The notes under the pieces were generated by a model, which worked only from the letters and a program-made list of their open reading frames with translations, ran no database searches and was not told the DNA's origin. Below are positions 8,044-13,089 of a stretch of DNA of 13,089 nucleotides, piece after piece. A program made the position numbers and the translations under genes. Origin of the DNA: Pseudomonadota bacterium. Its GTDB lineage: Bacteria; Pseudomonadota; Gammaproteobacteria; Burkholderiales; Burkholderiaceae. Positions within the stretch are counted from its first letter, which is position 1, and every line of letters starts with the position of its first letter. Location of the stretch: the NCBI GenBank assembly GCA_963205525.1, contig CAUJJP010000154.1:1-13089 (forward strand), given 5' to 3'.

Positions 8044-9278
8044 TGGAGCAGGACCGCGTCATCGAGCTGCGAGACGTGCACAAGAGCTATTCGCTCGAGA
8101 CGCGTCCCTGGCACCGCCTGTGGCACCAGTTGCGCGGGCGCCTGGACCGTGGTCCGCAGCATCACGCACTGCGCCATGTCGATCTGGCCATCCGCCGCGG
8201 CGAGGTTGTCGGTGTGATCGGACGCAACGGCGCCGGCAAGTCGACGCTGCTGCAGCTGGTGTGCGGCGTGCTGCAGCCCACGCGCGGTCAGCGCATCGTG
8301 CATGGCCGCATCGCTGCGCTGCTCGAGCTCGGTGCCGGCTTCAACCCGGAGCTCACCGGGCGCGAGAACGTGCGCCTGAACGGGCCGCTGCTTGGGCTCA
8401 CGTCGGCGCAGATCGAACAGGCGATGACGGCGATCATCGACTTCGCCGGCATCGGCGCGTTCATCGACCAGCCGGTGCGTTCGTATTCGAGTGGCATGTT
8501 CATGCGGCTGGCGTTCTCGATGGCGACCAGCGTCGAGCCCGACATCCTGGTGGTCGACGAGGCCTTGTCGGTGGGCGACGGCGCCTTCGCGCACAAGAGC
8601 TTCGAGCGCATCATGGCGCTGAAGGAGCGTGGGGCGACGATCCTCTTCTGCTCGCACTCGATGTTCCAGGTGGAGCAGTTGTGCACGCGGGCGCTTTGGA
8701 TTCATGAGGGCGCGATCCGCTTCGACGGGCCGGCTCATCTGGCGGTGCTCGAGTACGACGCCTGGCAGTCGCAGCAGGACGGCGAGGCGACCTCGGTCAG
8801 CCAGTCGACGATGCAGACCGAGGCCGCGCAGATCGAGCGCTTCGAGCGCCACGGCCCGCGCGGCGACGCGCCCCTGCGCAGCGGCGAGGACGGCCTGCTG
8901 CTGTACTGCCGGCTGCGCAGCGATGCGCGTCTGCCGGCGCCGACGATCGGCGTCGTGATCCACGGGCACGATGGGCGCGCCGTCACCAGCGCGGGCAGCT
9001 GGCTCGACGGCGTGTCGCTCGAGCGTGACGCGCTGGGACATGTCGAGGCCAGTCTCGAGTTTCCTTGTCTCCCGCTTCTCAGAGGCCGCTACACCGTGTC
9101 GCTCTATGTGCTTTGCGATCGATCGGTCAATCTGTGGGCGGCTGCCGAGCACGCATTGAGCTTCGAAGTGAGCCATGACGGCCCACAACAGGGGACGGTC
9201 GCCCTGAACCATGCCTGGAAGCCATCGTCGCAGGCCGTCGTCGCGAGCTCATGCCCATCGGATCGTCCGTTGTCATGA
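8043..9278 (+). CDS. wzt: Polysaccharide ABC exporter ATPase with C-terminal substrate domain, Wzt-like
   Basis: This 411-aa protein is the ATPase that energises the Wzm-like permease. The nucleotide-binding domain has the insertion after the first strand seen in Wzt/TagH proteins (around WHRLWHQLRG). It also has Walker A GRNGAGKST at 60-68, a signature region YSSGMFMRL from 148, Walker B ending in D172-E173, and H-loop H205. After a linker at about 245-262, residues about 263-400 match the beta-sandwich C-terminal domain of Wzt (Wzt_C). In E. coli O8/O9a this domain binds the modified non-reducing end of the glycan. Presence of this domain separates it from short KpsT-type ATPases. The ATG at 8043 shares one base with the permease stop; a GTG one codon earlier is possible. 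The end overlaps the methyltransferase start as ATGA. Confidence 0.92.
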   Translation: MEQDRVIELRDVHKSYSLETRPWHRLWHQLRGRLDRGPQHHALRHVDLAIRRGEVVGVIGRNGAGKSTLLQLVCGVLQPTRGQRIVHGRIAALLELGAGFNPELTGRENVRLNGPLLGLTSAQIEQAMTAIIDFAGIGAFIDQPVRSYSSGMFMRLAFSMATSVEPDILVVDEALSVGDGAFAHKSFERIMALKERGATILFCSHSMFQVEQLCTRALWIHEGAIRFDGPAHLAVLEYDAWQSQQDGEATSVSQSTMQTEAAQIERFERHGPRGDAPLRSGEDGLLLYCRLRSDARLPAPTIGVVIHGHDGRAVTSAGSWLDGVSLERDALGHVEASLEFPCLPLLRGRYTVSLYVLCDRSVNLWAAAEHALSFEVSHDGPQQGTVALNHAWKPSSQAVVASSCPSDRPLS

Positions 9279-11011
9279 CCGCAGGCTTTTCCTTTCCGCT
9301 CAATGTCTACGCCCGGCTGCTGGAACTGCAGGAGGGGCGGGTCGACTATCTGCACTTCGGAGTCTTCGATCATCCGGATGAGCCGGTGCTTCGCGCGCAG
9401 CAGCGCGCCTCGGACCTGCTCTGGCAAGCGCTGCCCGCGCCCGGGCGTGTGCTCGAGGCTGGCATCGGGGTCGGGACCACGCTCGCCCGTCTGTGGCGCG
9501 AGGGCTGGCAGCCGCTAGGGATCACGCCCGAGGCGGCTCAGATCGAGGTGGCCCGGAAGCGCCACGGGCCCGATCTGCCGCTGCGCTGTGCCAGGCTCGA
9601 GGAGCTGGACGCGGCTGCGGGCGCTTTCGATGTGCTGCTGTTTCAGGAGAGCGCACAGTACGTGGCGCCGTTGGACCTCTTCGCGGCGGCCGAGCGACTG
9701 CTCGCCGATGGGCCTGCGCACATCGTGGTGATGGACGAGTTCGCTCTCACCCGGCGCGAAGCGGCACACTGGGGACTGCGTCATCGCGATCACTTTGTAG
9801 CGCTTGCCGAACGTTTCGGCTGGACGCTGGACCGGTCGGTCGACCTGTCGCAGGCGGTTCAACCGACGATTGCCTATCTGCTCGACGGCCTGCGACGCAA
9901 GAAGCCGGACCTGCTGGCGAGCTTGCCGGTGACCCTGGCCCAGTTCGACGAGCTCGACGCGGCCCTGCGGCGCGTGCAGCAGCTCTACGCCACGGGCGTG
10001 CAGGGCTATGCATTGCTGCGCTTCACGCGTACCCGTTCGCCGGCTCAGCATCCGGTCCGGGTCGAGGCTGGGAGTGCGGCCGAGGTGCGCGCGCTGTTCG
10101 GCGAGGTCTTCGGCCATCCCATGAGCGAAGCGGACTGGGCCTGGAAGTACGGAGAGGGCAGGGGCTGCGCGCTGGGACTGCGCCGCGGTGGCCGCCTTCT
10201 TGCGCACTACGGCGGCCTGAGGCGGATGGTGTGGCATGCCGGTGAACGTTTTGCGGCATGCCAGGTGTGCGACGTGATCGTGCACGCCGATCTGCGTTCA
10301 CATCTCGGGCGTCGCAATGCGCTGCACGGCCTGACCGCCAGCTTCCTCGAGTCGGAGATCGGCTGGGGATTGCCGCATCGCGTGGGCTTCGGTTTCCCGA
10401 CGGATCGCGCCTTCCGCGTCGCGCAGCGCCTGGGGCTCTACGAGGCGGTGGACACGATGGACTGTGCCAGTTGGCCTGCCCTGCGCCTGGAGCGAGAGCT
10501 CCCCGTGCAGGGGCTGCAGGCGGCGCAGCTGCGTCCGGGGCGCGTCGAAGCCGCGGAGGTCGATGCCCTGTGGCGCGAGATGCGGGACGAACGCCAGCAC
10601 GACTTCATCGCCGAACGCGATGCGGCGTGGCTGCGCCACCGCTATCTGGATCATCCGCGCTGGCGCTATCACATTGCGATGGTGCGTTCGCGCTGGTTGC
10701 GCTCGCCTCTGGGTGTGGTCGTGTGGCGCGAGCACGAGGAGCATCTCGAGTGGGTGGACTGGGTGGGCTGTTCGGCATCGCTTCCGGCATTGCTCGGTGT
10801 GTTGCGTGATCAGGCTTTCCGCGCCGGGAAGTCACGGGTCGACGCCTGGATCACGTCCTCCCACCGTGCCGTGCTGCAATGCCTGGCACCGGGGGTCAGC
10901 TGGCGGCCGCTCGAAATCACCGTTCCGGCGAACGTCTATTCGCCAGGCCCTTCGGTGGCGTCGCTGCGCTCGTGCTGGTGGCTGACGGCTGGCGATACCG
11001 ACTTTCGCTGA
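9275..11011 (+). CDS. Fused SAM-methyltransferase and GNAT-like acyltransferase
   Basis: This two-part protein (578 aa) probably modifies the exported glycan or a sugar precursor. Residues about 1-255 form a class I SAM-dependent methyltransferase: motif I LEAGIGVG at 60-67, an acidic region near 108-112, and LLFQESAQYV at 121-130 as the post-II/IV strand. The remainder (about 260-578) resembles a GNAT-fold acyltransferase, with DWAWKYGEGRG, then CDVIVHADLRSHLGRRNALHG as the acyl-CoA pyrophosphate-binding region, and GFGFPTDRAFRVAQRLGLYE. A second GNAT-like half follows, with the pattern AAWLRHRYLDHPRWRYHIAMV. The ATG at 9275 overlaps the Wzt stop as ATGA and is preferred over the in-frame ATG at 9251. 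The position next to Wzt suggests a role in finishing or decorating the chain. The acceptor and exact reactions are unknown, and acyl transfer is inferred from fold-like motifs only. Confidence 0.82.
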   Translation: MTAGFSFPLNVYARLLELQEGRVDYLHFGVFDHPDEPVLRAQQRASDLLWQALPAPGRVLEAGIGVGTTLARLWREGWQPLGITPEAAQIEVARKRHGPDLPLRCARLEELDAAAGAFDVLLFQESAQYVAPLDLFAAAERLLADGPAHIVVMDEFALTRREAAHWGLRHRDHFVALAERFGWTLDRSVDLSQAVQPTIAYLLDGLRRKKPDLLASLPVTLAQFDELDAALRRVQQLYATGVQGYALLRFTRTRSPAQHPVRVEAGSAAEVRALFGEVFGHPMSEADWAWKYGEGRGCALGLRRGGRLLAHYGGLRRMVWHAGERFAACQVCDVIVHADLRSHLGRRNALHGLTASFLESEIGWGLPHRVGFGFPTDRAFRVAQRLGLYEAVDTMDCASWPALRLERELPVQGLQAAQLRPGRVEAAEVDALWREMRDERQHDFIAERDAAWLRHRYLDHPRWRYHIAMVRSRWLRSPLGVVVWREHEEHLEWVDWVGCSASLPALLGVLRDQAFRAGKSRVDAWITSSHRAVLQCLAPGVSWRPLEITVPANVYSPGPSVASLRSCWWLTAGDTDFR

Positions 11012-11024
11012 CTTGCGGGTCGCC

Positions 11025-12197
11025 ATGCGCATTCTTCACGTCACGCGCGAGATCGGGGATGACCGCTTGTTCGGCATGGGGCGCGCGCTGGCGCCGCTGG
11101 TCGAAGCGCTCGCTGCGCGCGGTCACGAGGTGCGCTATCTGACGCAGGACGAGATCTCGCCGGGTGAGGCGTCGCGCCGTGATCGCTGGACCGGTCGACT
11201 TCGTCGCGTGCTGCGGCCTGTCGTCGGCGAGGCCGCGCACATGCTCGGTGGCGTGTTCGGCGAACGCCTGTCGATGGGCCTTGTGGCGGCCGATCGAGCA
11301 CACCGCATCGATGCAGATGTTGTGCATCTGCACGACCCGTGGCTGGCGTTGGGTTTTGCGCTGGGCAACCGCTCGTGGGGCGCGACGCGGCGCCGCTGGG
11401 GCTTGTCACAGCACGGCTTTGGCTGCTACACCGAGGCGATTCGCGAGGAGGGAGTGCCCACAACGCAGAGGCTGCTGCGCTGGCAGCGCCGGGCGGAAGC
11501 GCGCGTGCTGCAGGCAGCGCGCTTCGTTTGCAGTCCGACCGAGCTTGCGCTCGATCAACTCCGGCGGGACATGGCACTGCCTGAGCGCCCCGCACACTGG
11601 CACGTGGTGCCGCATGCGCTGCGGATTCACCCGATGGAGCGCGACGAAGCGAGACGACAACTGGGCGTGGCGCCCGAGTTGCCGATGCTCGTCGCGATCG
11701 GCCGCCTCAATCCCGTCAAGCGCATGGATCAGATCGTGCAAGCTGCGGTGCGGACGCAACTGCGCGTGCACCTGGTCATCCTGGGGGCGAACGATGCCCA
11801 GGATCTGCATGCGCTGCTGCCCGTCGATGGTCGCGTGACGCTGGAGCTGAAGCTCGTCCATGATGTCGCGCCTTGGCTCTCGGCGTGCGACGTCTACCTG
11901 AGCGCCACCCGCAACGAGTCCTTCGGCTTGGCCAACCTGGAAGCCCTGGCGTGCGGTGCCCCCGCCATCTGCACCGCTGTCGGAGGTGTCCCCGAGGTCA
12001 CAGGGGGCGCGGCCTGGCTGATTCCCGGCCAGGACCGCGACTTGGTTGACCTGCTGGCGGCGCGTTTGCTCGATCTGCTGACGGATGCCAACTTGCGGCG
12101 GCAATGGTCGACCCGTGCCCGTGCGCATGCCGCGCGGTGGCCCGGTGCCGACGCGGTCGCCCAAAGCCATGAAACCATCTATCGGACGCTGGTTTAG
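11025..12197 (+). CDS. Glycosyltransferase family 4 (GT-B fold)
   Basis: This is a retaining-type sugar transferase (390 aa) likely to add a residue to the lipid-linked glycan on the cytoplasmic side. The N-terminal half starts with RILHVTREIG and has a Gly-rich region (FGMGRALAPLVEALAARGHEVRYL) and a DVVHLHDPWLALGF strand-helix. The C-terminal half has the nucleotide-sugar domain: IGRLNPVKRMDQ from residue 225, then the GT4 E-x7-E motif with Glu298 and Glu306 (ESFGLANLE), followed by ALACGAPAICTAVGGVPEV. The length is typical. The ATG at 11025 gives the expected first strand; a TTG at 11013 would add four residues. It lies 13 bases after the upstream stop and overlaps the deacetylase gene by 29 bases. 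Donor and acceptor cannot be predicted. Confidence 0.92.
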   Translation: MRILHVTREIGDDRLFGMGRALAPLVEALAARGHEVRYLTQDEISPGEASRRDRWTGRLRRVLRPVVGEAAHMLGGVFGERLSMGLVAADRAHRIDADVVHLHDPWLALGFALGNRSWGATRRRWGLSQHGFGCYTEAIREEGVPTTQRLLRWQRRAEARVLQAARFVCSPTELALDQLRRDMALPERPAHWHVVPHALRIHPMERDEARRQLGVAPELPMLVAIGRLNPVKRMDQIVQAAVRTQLRVHLVILGANDAQDLHALLPVDGRVTLELKLVHDVAPWLSACDVYLSATRNESFGLANLEALACGAPAICTAVGGVPEVTGGAAWLIPGQDRDLVDLLAARLLDLLTDANLRRQWSTRARAHAARWPGADAVAQSHETIYRTLV

Positions 12198-12900
12198 GCG
12201 CTTGGCCGTTGCCGCGGAGCGGGTAGAGGGCGAAGAGCCGCTGTGCGAATTGCCAGCGCCGCTGCCGCTGTCGCAAGCGCGACGCGTGCTGATCTTTGCA
12301 CCGCACCCGGACGACGAGTCGATCGGATGCGGCGGTCTGATTGCCCGCTTGACGCGCTTGGGCGTTCCGGTGCGCGTCGTCCTGGTGACCGACGGCGGAG
12401 GTGCAGGTGAGCTCGAGCGGGATGCTGCTGCGAAGCGCCAGCAGGAGTTTGGGCGCGCGCTCGAGCGGCTGGGGGTGATCGACTCGCGCATGCTGGGCTT
12501 CGTCGACGGGGATTTGCGACCGGGGCGCGCCCTGGATGCGGCGGTCGAGCATGAGATGGTGGCGTATCACCCCGATTGGGTATTCATGCCTGCGCTGGCC
12601 GACCTGCATCGTGACCATCGCGTGCTCGCCGAGAGTGTTCGCAGGATCGCGGCACGATGCGATTCGGTGCGGGCGCTGTGGCAATACGAAACGTGGACCG
12701 CACTGCAGGTAAGTCATGTGCTCGACATCCAGGAGGTGCTCTCGATGAAGCGCGCCGCGATCGCCGAACACCATACTGCGCTCGCTTGCGGCAACTATCT
12801 CGAGGGCGCACTTGGATTGGCCGCCTTTCGAGGCCTGTTGCTGGGGGGATCGAGACCAGGCGCGGTCGCCGAAGGCTTCCTGCGCTGCCCACTCGCCTGA
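12169..12900 (+). CDS. PIG-L family (LmbE-like) deacetylase
   Basis: This is a zinc-dependent deacetylase (243 aa), a family that removes N-acetyl groups from GlcNAc-containing lipids, glycans or thiols. The diagnostic motif PHPDDESIGCGG begins at residue 45, with likely zinc ligands His46, Asp49 and His150 (in LHRDHR). VLVTDGGGAGE at about 71-81 is the usual second conserved strand. The ATG at 12169 lies inside the end of the glycosyltransferase gene (29-base overlap). The frame is open further upstream, but earlier ATGs add only antisense-like Arg/Pro sequence. The TTG at 12202 is a less likely start. Shared direction and overlap place it in the polysaccharide group, where it could create free amino groups on the glycan or its precursor. 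No signal peptide is visible, so action is predicted in the cytoplasm. Confidence 0.9.
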   Translation: MKPSIGRWFRRLAVAAERVEGEEPLCELPAPLPLSQARRVLIFAPHPDDESIGCGGLIARLTRLGVPVRVVLVTDGGGAGELERDAAAKRQQEFGRALERLGVIDSRMLGFVDGDLRPGRALDAAVEHEMVAYHPDWVFMPALADLHRDHRVLAESVRRIAARCDSVRALWQYETWTALQVSHVLDIQEVLSMKRAAIAEHHTALACGNYLEGALGLAAFRGLLLGGSRPGAVAEGFLRCPLA

Positions 12901-13089
12901 CCGGCCCGCGCCGCCGCCCACGACAGCATCGCCAGCGCCAGCAGCGCGAGCGCGAACTTGGCGTCACGCAGCACGACGTTGAAGGCGCCGGCCCAGGTGA
13001 TCGCGGCCAGCACCAGCAGCGCCGGCAGCGCGGACGCGCCGCGTCGGCGTATGCCGCGCAAGGCCTGCAGCCAGAGCGCGAAGGCCAGC
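12795..13089 (-). CDS. C-terminal end of a membrane protein, partial (possibly O-antigen ligase/polymerase)
   Basis: This - strand reading frame is open from the right edge to a TAG at 12795, so its start lies outside the window. The visible residues begin LAFALWLQALRGIRRRG and contain two hydrophobic segments (around LPALLVLAAITWAGAF and FALALLALAMLSWAAA). A polar tail of about 35 residues, rich in Pro, Arg and Ser, is antisense to the deacetylase gene. The helix-loop-helix ending is compatible with the last membrane helices of O-antigen ligase or Wzy-type proteins, and the location beside glycan genes fits, but no diagnostic motif is present. The tail may be over-extended sequence produced by the rarity of stops in GC-rich DNA. 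Confidence 0.55.
   Translation of the reverse strand, partial: LAFALWLQALRGIRRRGASALPALLVLAAITWAGAFNVVLRDAKFALALLALAMLSWAAARAGQASGQRRKPSATAPGLDPPSNRPRKAANPSAPSR

Noticed and set aside
11998..12921. A 307-codon - strand frame beginning MGGGAGRSGEW.
   Set aside because: It is antisense to the deacetylase and glycosyltransferase genes and lacks family motifs, while both + strand genes carry diagnostic motifs.

Overview
This is a GC-rich, gene-dense window with almost all coding on the + strand. It most likely comes from a Gram-negative proteobacterium. The evidence for an outer membrane is a TolC-type channel, a lipoprotein signal and an O-antigen-type ABC exporter. Base composition and the PrtD/HlyD/TolC style suggest a betaproteobacterium (Burkholderiales or Rhodocyclales), but that placement is inference. 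No tRNA, rRNA, CRISPR array, insertion sequence or integrase gene was seen.

Region 1 (45-7201) reads as one tightly coupled type I secretion operon. It holds two consecutive PrtD-like ABC permease/ATPase genes, an HlyD/PrtE-type membrane fusion protein, a TolC-type outer membrane channel, and a predicted lipoprotein with a PpiA-like cyclophilin domain. Three of the four junctions are ATGA stop/start overlaps; at the fourth the channel gene starts at or next to the fusion-protein stop codon. Two features stand out: the exporter ATPase is doubled, with both copies apparently catalytically intact, and the cyclophilin has lost the catalytic arginine and other pocket residues. No secreted substrate is encoded here; it may lie left of the window or elsewhere.

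Region 2 (7255-12900) starts after a 53-base gap and looks like part of a surface-polysaccharide locus. It encodes a Wzm-like ABC-2 permease, a Wzt-like ATPase with a C-terminal glycan-binding-type domain, a fused SAM-methyltransferase/GNAT-like protein, a GT4 glycosyltransferase and a PIG-L family deacetylase. These fit assembly, modification (methyl, acyl, deacetyl) and export of a glycan made on a lipid carrier. The Wzt C-terminal domain next to a methyltransferase suggests export controlled by a chain-end modification.

Region 3 (12795-13089) is the C-terminal end of a hydrophobic protein on the - strand, convergent with and overlapping the deacetylase gene. Its position suggests an O-antigen ligase or polymerase, but the fragment is too short to say.

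The placement of a type I protein exporter directly upstream of a Wzm/Wzt glycan exporter recalls S-layer loci such as Caulobacter rsaADE, where O-polysaccharide genes sit beside the protein exporter. A secreted surface protein whose anchoring or glycosylation depends on the neighbouring glycan is the main hypothesis offered.
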